Assembly: GCF_031877795.1 (NCBI RefSeq)
Contig: NC_133933.1
Span: forward strand, 70,684,503 to 70,748,502
Direction: 5' to 3'
Source: Strix aluco
Taxonomy: Eukaryota > Chordata > Aves > Strigiformes > Strigidae
Length of the DNA: 64,000 bases
How positions within the stretch are numbered: the stretch's first letter is position 1; each line of letters opens with the position of its first letter. The position numbers and the translations under genes are program-made. Below, one piece after another: positions 53,901 through 64,000 of this stretch. The notes beneath the pieces were generated by a model, which did no database searches, was not told the origin of the DNA, and saw only the letters and a list, made by a program, of their open reading frames with translations.

Positions 53901-56451
53901 GACTGATTCAACAGAAAGATTGCTTTCTTGTATGATTAAAAGCTTTAGTTTAAATAATAGCTTGAATTCAGAATAAATTGATGAAGGACAAAGAACAGGC
54001 ACTTTTCTTTTTTTTTTTTTTTGAGTCGTGAGACTTTTGTCTTTTTGCATTCATTCCCCAAACAAGAATGATGACACCTGGATCCTTTATGTTTTTGTAC
54101 TGTTCCAGTAACATAAATGTATGCTGCAGTTCACAAATGCAACGTGAATGCTTTGTCCTGAAGAGATACTACGTGAAACAGGACAAAATAACCATTTGAG
54201 ATAAAAAATAAAAAAGAAGTTTTATTGATGAGTGAAATCTTAGGCAAATTATCTGCTTACAAAGTCTTTGGAAGATGAAGATTAACCACACTTAGCATGG
54301 TCAGCACTGTCATTCTTGCAGAGTTCTGGGCAAAGAAGTGAGTCCAAGGAAGTACAAAGTACAGAGTGAAGGGACTCAGAAAGGAGCTGTGGTGAGAGCA
54401 GAGATAGGGATGGGATTACACTGATTCTTTAAAATGGATGCAAGTAAAGACTTGATGCTCCAAAACAATGACCAAGGAGCCATCAAATGAAGGAGCAGGA
54501 AACAAAGTTCATTTTAACTTTAGCATAGTTTGGAGGTGAGATCAAACTGAACAGAAATGGTCATTTTCATCTCATTGGTGTTCCACAAGATGGCATGCCA
54601 GACAGGGCAAAAGCCTCATAATTGTAAACCTTCATCTCACAGTCTACTCTGACACAGCCCTTTTGTACAATTCTGGCAAGGCTCTCATTCTCCACATGCT
54701 TCTGCCTTCTCCCTGTCTCATGTGACTTGAGTGTAATAAATTCCTGAGGGTAGAAAAGGGAGATGTGGATACATGCTACAAAGTTCTGAAGGGCTTAGTG
54801 CTTTCTGCCAATGTTCCTGTATTTGTTTCTCCATTTGTTAATTGGACTTGAGGCATTAATATTTACTCATGTAAGCTAAGTGGAAAATAGTTTCTCGTTC
54901 TAGATGTGCAGCTCCATAAAGACAAGAATCTTAATTTCAAAGGCTAAACTATGACCAGCTGATAAGTATACCTGGGAAAAGAACAGCTACTACTGTAAAA
55001 GATTTTAGTCTGTTGCTATAGAAACCTCTACAGCATGGAGTGTCTTCTATGTGAATGATATAGAAGAAGAAATACAAAAAACCATTTTATTATACAAGAC
55101 CAAGAAAACATGGTCTTTCTTTCTGTACTTGTGGAAAACAAAAAAAATGTTTTCAGCGAAGAATGAAGTTATTTTAAATATTTTGTTACTGGAACATTTG
55201 TTCTTTAGAGCTACCTCCTCTGAGTTTTGAGAAAGGAAAGTGTCATCTCCACTTTTATTGCAAGCAGTATCCTGTAATTCTCTCTTAGTGACCCTTGAGA
55301 GACCTCTAAAATACTTAATATTCCCTCCCTCTCCTCAGTGTTTCTAAATTATTTAAATGACATGAGGAAAAATGTAATTTAAGCCACTTCTGTGTGTGCA
55401 GGTGTCTGGACAAGAGCTCAGCCAGAGAAAAACACAAACAAGAGAGTTTATATTTTCCAAGATGTTTTTAAAACCACCTAAAATGTTCCCAGTGCAACTT
55501 CAAGTTATGGGTGCATACGCAAATGAACATGGTGACCACAGTGAGAAGGCAGCTCAAGCAAGCACAATCACCCAAAAAAGTTTAATTCCTTCTGCTGTTA
55601 CCCTAACTAAAATCCTGCATGAGGGGTGAGGCAGGCTGATGTCTCTCCTCAATTTCAGCTTTGATCCATGCTTGAAACCAACTCCAGGTTGTAAATGTTC
55701 CCAGACCAAACCCTCCTAAGCTCAAATCCTCAAGGAGACATTTGCAGTAGTTAAAATGTCTGTAATTCTGCTAGAATTCATACAGCTGTTGAAGAAGACA
55801 ACCTGGCTATTTTGCTTTACACAGATTTCCATTATGCTTTGAATTAGATCTGCAGTGACTTGCAGCCTTCTGCCCCCAAGTGACCTGCAGAGCTCCGCAG
55901 ACTGGGCAGCACAGATGGCACTTCAGTCCATCTTTCCAAATGTCAGTGTGTCTAACCCAGTGCAGGAGGCAAGTGCTTTCTCAGGGTCATAAATGAGTTA
56001 AAATTTCCTCCCCAATATCAGCTGTGCTGTGATATTAGACTGTGTATGCCTCAGCTGTGAAGTAAAAAGGGTTAGCTGAAATCACCCAAGGCAGTGGCTT
56101 TAATGTCAAGAAGTGAATTACACTCACAGTGTGTTGATTTTGAATGTTGTAAATTAAAGCAAACATTGCACAAACCAAGTGATGATCAACAGTTTTCTCC
56201 CCTCAAAAATATTTAAATTGATAATGTATTAATTCTATCTTTAAATCACACCTTCTTTAGCACACTCCAGTCTATGTTTACCTAGCCAGCAAAGCAAGAA
56301 ACCTGAGATGACAATGTAGTAAATTTTCTTGGTTTTTAGCATGATCTCTAATTTGAAGTCCAAATATAGTTGGTCTGTATTAAACTTCTGAACACTACAA
56401 GAGTGCTAGATACTCTTGTATCTAGTAAAAGATACAAAAGGGTAACATAAC
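44933..56451. other. Long intergenic stretch
   Basis: About 11.5 kb without a supported gene. It contains a T run at 54008-54022 and a run of + strand open frames between 45718 and 47137, discussed in the findings. Scattered frames of up to 110 codons elsewhere look like chance. No LTR, DNA transposon or CpG island was recognised. Confidence 0.55.
54008..54022. repeat. Poly(T) homopolymer, 15 nt
   Basis: Simple T run with no associated element recognised. Confidence 0.8.
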
Positions 56452-57266
56452 CGCCATTTTTAAAAAGGGAAGAAAAAGAAGACCTGGGGAACTACAGGCC
56501 AGTCAGTCTCATCTCTGTGCCCAGCAAGATCATGGAGCGAATCCTCCTGGAAGATATACTAGGGGACATGGAAAATAAGGAGGTGATTGGTGACAGCCAG
56601 CATGGCTTCACTAAGGGCAAATCATGCCTGACAAATCTGGTGGCCTTCTACAGTGGGGTTACAGCACTGGTGGATAAGGGAAGAGCAACTGACATCATCT
56701 ACCTGGACTTGTGCAAAGCATTTCACGTTGTCCCGCATGACATCCTCGTCTCTAAACTGGAGAGACATGGATTTGATGGATAGACCACTCAGTGGATAAG
56801 GAATTGGTTGGATGGTCACACTCAAAGAGTTGTGGTCATCAGATCGATGTCCAAGTGGAGAGGAGTGATGAGTGGCATTCCTCAGGGTCAGTGTTGGGAC
56901 TGGCACTGTTTAACATCTTTGTTGGTGACATGGACAGTGGGATTGAGTGCACCCTCAGCAAGTTTGTCAAGGACACCAAAGTGTGTGATGCGGTTGTCAT
57001 GCTGGAGGGAAGGGAGATGCCATCCAGAAGGATCTGGACAGGTTTGAGAGATGGGCCTGTGCAAACCTCATGAAGTTCAACAAGGCCAAGTGCGAGGTCC
57101 TGCATATGGGTCAGGGCAATGCCAAGCACAAATACAGTCTGGACAATAAGTGGCTTGAGAGAGCCCTGGGGGGAAGGAGGAGTATTAGTGGATGGAAAAC
57201 TGAGGGGGTTGGAACTAGAACTCTTTAACTTCCAACCCAAACCATTCTATGATGCTGTGATTCTAT
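56452..57266 (+). mobile_element. CR1 LINE, truncated and inactive
   Basis: 5'-truncated CR1 copy in + orientation. It starts in the reverse-transcriptase part with NYRPVSLIS, then [27 protein letters not shown] and the motif-A region IYLDLCKAF (56517-56779 is open). The frame then stops at 56780-56782 and shifts. The later [10 protein letters not shown] block is readable, but the catalytic FADD region reads FVKD. Near 57199 the sequence jumps from the VDGKL region straight to the 3' tail (AACTTCCAACCCAAACCATT and a short ATTCTATGAT-type repeat), so the end of the coding region is deleted. CR1 encodes an endonuclease and reverse transcriptase for target-primed insertion; this copy cannot move. 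Confidence 0.92.
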
Positions 57267-60217
57267 ACCAAGATGTCAAGAGTTGGGATGATAGTTGTGG
57301 TTGTTGTGGTGTTTAACTGTGTGGTTTTTCAGACAACTTTCAAAGTGGTCATGTTTATCTCTGAAATTCAGAGGCATCTCAAAACGAAGAAAGGTACCAG
57401 AAAATGAAAGCCTGATAAAGCTGGGAAGTATGCTTTGCTCTGGCTATCCATCTCCTGGCCTGGTTGTTGCAGGGACAGCTACTGTTCTTATAGGGAGTGG
57501 TGTTTCAGGCACTACCAATGCTCAAAGTGTGCTTGAGACCTTTTAAGACACAACCCTGGTGAAAATCAGATCATCTGCATGCTTTGCAGTGAGATCAAAT
57601 ATATGTCCTTAGCTGAATCCCCATTTTTGCTGAGAGCAGGGCAAATTACTCAAAACATGAATTGCAGCTATGAATGCAGGTCTTCCCTTTCTGCCTCCAA
57701 ACACCCAGGGGCAGTTTCTCATATTTTTTGCCTTTTTCAGTATGGTAGAAATTCTTCCAAACCCCATGTTATCGTATTTCAAGTCATGGATAGCTTGTGA
57801 GCCTCTCTGTGTCCTTGGTTGTCTGGAATTTTTCTTGCTTCAATTAAATTTTATTCTGGCTTTGCCATTTTCAAGATGGTTTTTGTTATTGTGTAGGTAA
57901 ACAGAACCGCATTTAACTCATGCTTTTTGTGTTATCATGACACTCAACAGTCCACAGTCCATTTCCTTATAAATGCATAAGTAGATTTTGATATAATTAG
58001 CTAAGTAAGCATATGGCAAAAAGCATAACAACTGATGTGTATGTTTATAAAAAGCAGGTCAATGCTTGATTTAAATCAGAACACACATGGTTTGCTCTGA
58101 AACTATTGAAATGTCTTTTTTGGGATACTTTCAGCTTACCATTTTTAGCTCCTATGTTTACAAGCTTCTTAATGCTTCTTACGTTTATCTTCAATTTTTC
58201 CAGGTTTTGGTATGTTAGGTTATGATACAGTAACATGTAAAGAAAGTTGGATGTTCTTTCTTGCTTGTGTACAGCAAATATCTTCCTGTCTTCACACATG
58301 GTTCATGGCCAGCTTCTAATATTCTGAATGTTCCTGATCATCTTAAGGTAGAAATACAGTTTTCTCAACTGACATCTGAACAACCACCCTTCTAATAGTC
58401 TAATAGTTGTCCATTACTATCATTGCAATAATATTTCATGTTATGTGTCTTACCCTTGAGGAACACCTATGAGCATGTTTCACTTACTAGATCCTAATTA
58501 ACAGGGACCATAATTAGTTTTCTCGGAAATGGTTATAATTACTGTTGCCCCAGGAATTGGCCTCTTAGCTGAACTCTGTGCTAGTCAACTAAGGATTTTG
58601 ATATGAAGCAAATGTTTCACACTGGGAAGCACTACTTTAGCTGAGAAAAGCCATACTTTTTAAACTGACAAATCATTGCAATGTTTAAGTAAATTAGAGA
58701 TAATCTACTCTGTAACAAAGTATGTTTTTTAACATTACTATGTGCTTTGGTATAGTCTCTCATGTTTTAGACATCCCAGATGAAGCTTGTGAGAGAAATG
58801 TTTGGGTTTTTTTTCCCAGCTGTATCATTTCATCAGACAAAAACTAGAAGACTAGAAAATCTGCTAGGGAGAGAAGACCTCTCCCAGATCAGAAACAGAG
58901 GTGGTGGTTGTTTAAATACTATTTGAGGACAAAATGTTGCAGGTTCAGCTTGAGTATGTTGTCTTTTGGACCACCTGAAAGAGAAGCTAGTGGATACTAT
59001 GGAACAGAGTGAGAGACTGGCATGAAGAGAAATAAATGTTAGAGGTGCTCATGGTAGATGACTGAGAAGAATCTATCTTAATAAAATTTTTGTATAAAAC
59101 TGGTTTTATTGATTTACACAGAGCCAGATTGATGGTGTGCAATGCTCTCCAGGCAGGAAGGAGGGCAGGCTACACCCTTCTGATCTTGCCAAAGACCAAG
59201 CTCGCTATATCTTTGTGTTTCTCTGAGTAAGAATGCAATCCATTCTTGTTATCAAATCAGTTGTCTCTTTTTACAGTGTTGTCAGTATAAAAAAATCCAG
59301 TGACATTAGAAGACACTGAAATCACCTTAGTGATCCAGACAAAGGTACATGATGTTCAAAGACATTTTTACTTTTTTATTAGTGTCACTTTTCTTCTACT
59401 TACAGCAAACAGACATTGTACAGATGCAAGTTTATCCATATTTAAATCCCCTTGAACTGAAAGCTCGATTGAAAACTGAACTGTGATATCTTTGTGCATG
59501 AAGAAAAGACACTCATTTATTTATATTAATGTCAAGCTTGTCTACTGCACTTTTTTCTTCATCTTAATTGAATGTGCCTGCAGTGGCACACAGGGCATGT
59601 GCTTAAGTAGAAGGACTAATTGGAAGAAGCTGTCAGGTTAACAGAGATTTAGCTGGATAGATTACACTTCAGTAGAAAAATTTCCTCAGGATAAGTTTGC
59701 ACAGTTTATGAGGGCGTTTGATGGATGCATGAGGAAGAGGGTAGGAAGACACCTGTTTGGGAAATGTGTAAGGCTGCTATGTAATTACAATGGATCTTTT
59801 AATCTCAAATGGATAAAATACTAAATAGATGAGTTCCCTGTAGGTTATTGAGGCTTTTACAGTTTCTTTTTCATCTTATTTCACCTCCTCTTTAGGCCTT
59901 CTGCACTCTAGACAGGGGAGTTGGTTGGTTTCTTGTGTCACCACTGAAGTAACAGAGGTATAACAGACAAAAGAAGATACATTCTCCATCTGTTATGTCT
60001 TGCTGTTATGGCTGCAGAGCTGGGAAGGCTTGTTTCTACCATCAGTTTACTGAAAAAATATCTAATGCTAGACTGAGTATATAAACACAGTGTTAGTTTT
60101 GCAATTCTTGACTAAATTCCTGAAGAAGATAAAGAACTGCTCCTAATGTTAATATACCCTTATTTAAATTGAACTCAAATTTTCTCCCAAACATGTCTTT
60201 AACATGTTATTATAATA
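57267..60217. other. Intergenic DNA between CR1 copy and LTR element
   Basis: No gene supported. Open frames at 57295-57900 (+) overlap in different frames and show no known domain. Nothing else is recognised. Confidence 0.6.
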
Positions 60218-60221
60218 ACCA
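60218..60221 (+). repeat. Left target-site duplication of the ERV (CCAT)
   Basis: CCAT directly before the LTR TG is repeated at 61317-61320 directly after the LTR end. A match of four bases is short, so it is only moderate support. Confidence 0.5.
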
Positions 60222-60812
60222 TTGTCCTGGTTTTGGCTGGGCTAGAGTTAATTTTCTTCATAGTAGCTGGTATGGGGCTAGGTTTTGGATTTGTGCTGAA
60301 AACAGGGTTGATAACACAGGGATGTTTTTGCTACTGCTGAGCAGTGTTTATGCAGAGTCAAGGCCTTTTCTGCTCCTCACCCCACCAGTGAGGAGGCTGG
60401 GGGTGCACAAGGAGTTGGGAGGGGACACAGCTGGGACATCTGACCCCAACTGACCAAAGGGATATTCCATACCCTATGGTGTCAGGCTCAGCATATAAAG
60501 CTGGGGGAAGAAGAAGGAAGGGGGGGGACATCTGGAGTGATGGTGTTTGTCTTCCAAGTAACCGTTACAGATGATGGAGCCCTGCTTTCCTTGGAGATGG
60601 CTGAGCTCCTGCCTGCTGATGGGAGGTGGTGAATGAATTCCTTGTTTTGCTTTGCTTGTGTGTGTGGCTTTTGCTTTCCCTATTAAATGGTCTTTATCTC
60701 GACTCATGGGTTTTCTCACTTTTACCCTTCCAATTCTCTCCCCCATCCCGTGGTGGGGGAGTGAGCAACCGGCTGTGTGTGCTTAGCTGCTGGCTGGGGT
60801 TAAACTACGGCA
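60222..60812 (+). repeat. 5' LTR of the endogenous retrovirus
   Basis: The LTR is 591 bases, starting TGTCCTGGTTTTGGCTGG and ending TAAACTACGGCA. It has a TATAAA box at 60494-60499, a G-rich tract at about 60520-60528 and an ATTAAA poly(A) signal at 60682-60687, in the order expected for U3, R and U5. An open frame of 94 codons (60169-60453) crosses the LTR start and is not a gene. Confidence 0.88.
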
Positions 60813-60820
60813 GTCCTTTT

Positions 60821-60838
60821 TGTCACCCAACATAGGGC
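60821..60838 (+). other. Retroviral primer-binding site, tRNA-Lys(1,2)-like
   Basis: TGTCACCCAACATAGGGC lies 8 bases after the LTR end. It differs at four positions from the lysine-1,2 type primer-binding site of betaretroviruses as I remember it. Three of the four changes (two G to A, one GTG to ATA difference) look like decay of CpG or G positions. Confidence 0.65.
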
Positions 60839-61258
60839 TTGAAGGGTTTGGGATAATGACAGGTTTGATTGGAATGTGCTAGATTGAATTTACAGCTGTT
60901 ATTGCTGTTTAGCTATTAATCGACAGGCTCCTGTACTTGCCATGGGGCTTGCTTGCCTCGCTGTGTATTAGAGTCTAGTGCTCGTTAGTGGTGGCTTTTT
61001 GCTTTTGCTGCTTGCTGTAGTGCTGTACTGCTTATCATCTTTCTCTGCTGTGCCTGGGAACATTTTGATAACAGCAATGGCGATGCGTCTGGGCTGGCAG
61101 ATGGCCAGGGCATCGCTGCTGCTTCTGTGCTGCTGTACTGGACAGGCTGGAACTCCAGTGTGAACTCAAGTCGAAGGGACTGTGACCTGTGGATGCATCC
61201 ACGTGGGAGCAGGACACCCCAAAGTGTCTGTGGCAGTGATTATGTCTGTACCACAACA
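60839..61258 (+). other. Residual internal region of the endogenous retrovirus
   Basis: About 420 bases after the primer-binding site. The open frame at 60978-61163 encodes a Leu/Cys-rich peptide that does not resemble Gag. No Gag, protease, polymerase or envelope motif is visible. It may be leader sequence typical of a non-autonomous element or what a large deletion left behind. Confidence 0.6.
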
Positions 61259-61316
61259 GGTGAGTGAGCAAGTGACTGTGTGGTGCTGAGTTGCTGTCTG
61301 GGGTTAAACCACACCA
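61259..61316 (+). repeat. 3' LTR remnant
   Basis: The last 58 bases resemble the end of the 5' LTR: GTGAGTGAGCAA, GGTGCTGAGTTGCTGTCTGG and TTAAACCACACCA. The rest of the 3' LTR, including its own U3 and TATA box, is missing. Confidence 0.7.
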
Positions 61317-61320
61317 CCAT

Positions 61321-63887
61321 ATAGTTTAATCTTTTAATAGTGGGTATCTAAACACTCTTCAATCCTAGCTTTATAAAAATAGTGGCATTGATGTAGACCT
61401 TCAGTTTGAGAGGTCTCAGCTGTTCACTGGTCTCCAATATGATCAACTGGTTTAAAGGTCATATCTAGCACAAGAATTTGTTATTGCTCATGCTTGCACA
61501 GTGCCCTAGCTTGGCAATGCAGCTGTGGTATCCACTGGGAACAACTCTTGCATAGTGTTCTAGGAATGAGAGCAGAAAAAGCACCTAAAGAGGCAGGGGG
61601 AGCCAGGGAAAGTACTTGCTGCTGACCTTCAAAGTGGATGCGATGACTGTGCCCTCTTGCTGGTCCCGTTAGCCATGAGCATCCCACTCAGAGCCTGAGA
61701 TGCTGCCTAGCATCAGGAGCTACAGCCATGTGCTTGGCCTGCTCTCAGCGCAGTGACCTATCCTTAAATGGTGCTTATGTGCCGGTTTTATATGGTGATA
61801 CATTTTATTGTCATGTTAGTAAACAAGAAGACAGTTAACCTATTTTTAGGTTTCATTTTATACCACTATTTATAAAGAGTGAACTGCCCCCAAACTCTTT
61901 GAATAAACAGTCGGACTGTGTGAGCAGTTTTCCAATGCTTTACATAAAGAATGGATTTGAGATAAAACTGTTGTCCAGATTCTTCTGAAATGAGCAAAAC
62001 CTTTTTTCCACTGAGAACAGGCTACCTGTTTGCACCCACATTCCCAGCCCATACTGCAGCTACAGATGGCCTAACCACATTGCTCTTTCTTTCTCAAAAT
62101 AGATTATACAGAAGCCCTCCTGTTCCCAAAGGTTACTTAGGCACTTGCAAAGGAGAAAGGCCTCACTGCAATATTTATACTAGGAGATTCCTTCTCTGAT
62201 ACTAACAACATTTTCAGTTGGCTTGATGGATGTAGTGCATCTGCACTAAAACAGTACCAATTTTATTTTTTTTAAAGAATGCAAGCAACTGTTTTATACT
62301 CTAGGTAATTCCATCTGGAGAATACTTCAAAAATAAATTCATGTTCCAGAAATATATCTATGTTTCTTTCTTCATAGATCTAGAGGAAAACAGAAGAAAA
62401 ATCAGCCCAGAAAATATTTGATATAGCACTGGGATCTGTACCACTTTCCCTTTATTTACCGGCAAATTTAAGAGAAACCTGAAAAAGTTGGGAAAATAAA
62501 CACTTGTTTCAGATGGATACATCATACCGTTGCTTTTCAGTATCTCCCATGGTGACCTCCTGAGGCCTGATAAAGTTCCTATGCTTACAAAAAGAATTGA
62601 GTGCCTTATAAAACTGCAGCCATGGTTTAATATGGTTTAAGACTTGCACTGTTTCATAATTACATTGTACCAGAGAGAGATAAATATTTTTCCTCCCATT
62701 AAATTATAACTGAAAGTAGCATCAGCCCATTGGAAATTTCAGCTTCCACCCACTGATTCTCCGAGTTAATTACCAGTATCATTGGTTCCAGCTCACCAAG
62801 CCACACCTGTTGAGCACGATGTTGCAAGCAGATGGTCTTAAAATCAAATATACGCTTAAACCCTCTTTCTCCTTTCAGTAGTTTTTAGCATGCACTTTAT
62901 GTTACACTGAATAGAGACAGATTTACACAAATTTAAAGTTTTGCTCTATTGTGAACTTGGCCCCTACATGGATCATTTAGCATTTGAAACAGTTATTCTT
63001 ATTTTAATTTGCAACATCTCGGTGCCTTGGCCTGTTTGAGGGCTTTTTTGCTCTCCTTGCACCGGAGATGTCTACTCTGATTTCTTCACTGGTTGGAAGT
63101 GACTATCGAAAATAGTACTTTTAAATTTTGCCGCTTGGTGGCACTAAGAAATAACACAACTGCCCTTGAAAACGATGCTGTAAAACATGACCACGTGGCT
63201 GGTGTTAACCGAGCCCCGTGGCCCTCAGAAAGGAACACATCAAGTGAGCAGAAATCCCATAGCCATTTTGCTTGTTGTAGATGTTAGTACGTTTTCAGTA
63301 CAGAGCACACCCGCTGGGATGCTACTCCTGCACTCGGATGTGCACAGCAAGACCCTTCCCTCGCCCTTGGCTCTGCTGGCAGATGTGCTGTACTCCTCTT
63401 ACATTTGCTACCTAAGAATCAGCTGTACCTACCTAGGAGGGTTTTTGCTGGAAGTCGAGGAGGAGGAAGTCACAAAGCCTTCATTTCCAGTGCCTTAGTT
63501 CAGGCACTGCCAGAGAGTTTCTCTCAGACAAGGAGATTTGCATGAATCTCCCTGGGGAGCCCCCCAGTGTAAATATTATTGCCTGCTTGGTTAGAAGAGG
63601 CACTGCAAAGCCATGTAAGGAATAAACTTGCTCCAGGGTGTGTGCGTATGTGTGTGTATGATTTGACTGACTTACAACCACTGCCAGTACAGAAAAGGAA
63701 AGAACTGAACCTAGCATTTATCCAGGTTCTTTCGCATCTTGGTTGATAATACCCAGTAAAGGTCAAGTGCCCTAGGAACTGATTTCATTTGTGGTTACAT
63801 TCCCTCTCCCTGGTAAAGCTCTTCTTTCAGATCTGAACTGAAATATTGTTTTTCTCTTTCCCCCTGCACAAGGGGTTATTCCTTCAG
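61321..63887. other. Intergenic DNA
   Basis: No gene supported. A GT-rich run lies at about 63640-63660. Open frames at 63093-63498 (+) show no recognisable domain. Confidence 0.6.
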
Positions 63888-64000
63888 AACTTTTTACAAG
63901 GGCATGTAGTGATAGGACAAGGAGTAATGGCTTTAAACTGAAAGAGGGTAGATTTAGATTAGATATAAGGAAGAAATTCTTCACCATGAGGGTGGTGAGA
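63888..64000 (+). mobile_element. CR1 LINE fragment, cut by the window edge
   Basis: GAACTTTTTACAAGGGCATG, then AGTGATAGGACAAGGAGTAA, then GGCTTTAAACTGAAAGAGGG and GGAAGAAATTCTTCACCATG match the late coding part of avian CR1 in + orientation. It begins abruptly at about 63888 (5' truncation), and its 3' end lies beyond 64000. Confidence 0.85.

Larger units (their letters stand above)
60222..61316 (+). mobile_element. Internally deleted endogenous retrovirus
   Basis: The element consists of a complete 5' LTR (60222-60812), a leader with primer-binding site, about 420 bases of internal sequence with no gag, pol or env recognised, and only the last 58 bases of a second LTR (about 61259-61316). 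The two LTR ends share GAGTGAGCAA and GGGGTTAAAC. The outer ends are flanked by CCAT. It has no coding capacity. The LTR type is one I associate with many bird genomes. Confidence 0.85.

Noticed and set aside
60169..60453. 94-codon frame at the ERV left edge
   Set aside because: It runs from flanking DNA into the LTR and is not a viral or host gene.
63128..63146. CTCF-like core on the - strand (TGCCACCAAGCGGC)
   Set aside because: Two mismatches at informative positions of the core motif; too weak to call.

Overview
This window is nuclear DNA from a bird. The evidence is vertebrate genes with long introns, chicken-repeat-1 (CR1) LINE copies at several ages, and an avian-type endogenous retrovirus LTR. 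From memory that LTR type is widespread in Neoaves, so a neoavian species is more likely than a fowl, but the species cannot be fixed from this window. Two protein-coding genes can be supported, and both are built of exons much shorter than their introns.

Bases 1 to about 14,130 hold the 3' half of EPB41L2 (protein 4.1G) on the + strand. There are five coding exons (622-1179, 3060-3182, 3681-3779, 5895-5975, 8713-8820), all joined in phase 0, giving 322 codons before TAA. A 4.04 kb intron lies inside the 3'UTR, and a terminal non-coding exon starts at 12890 and ends just after the AATAAA at 14106. The exons encode the acidic and serine-rich U3 region and the complete C-terminal domain. The FERM and spectrin-actin-binding parts lie upstream of the window.

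Bases about 19,380 to 23,972 hold SMLR1 (small leucine-rich protein 1) on the - strand, convergent with EPB41L2. I assembled it as two coding exons (23826-23694 and 20195-20083) encoding 81 residues. A TATA-like box, an HNF4-type site and a forkhead-type site lie just upstream, which suits a liver gene. As I recall, EPB41L2, SMLR1 and then TMEM200A is the order in human, so TMEM200A is expected beyond 64,000.

Bases about 24,000 to 64,000 contain no gene I can support. They hold old, mostly minus-strand CR1/L3-like LINE remnants (about 28.1-28.6, 33.2-33.8 and 36.7-38.1 kb), two MIR-like SINE relics (34.7 and 42.7 kb), a younger but dead CR1 copy (56.45-57.27 kb), an internally deleted endogenous retrovirus (60,222-61,316) and the start of another CR1 copy running off the right edge. 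One GA-rich open stretch at 37,184-37,444 and a run of open frames at 45.7-47.1 kb remain unexplained.

No tRNA, rRNA, CRISPR or bacterial-type feature was seen. All homology statements rest on reading and memory, not on a database search.
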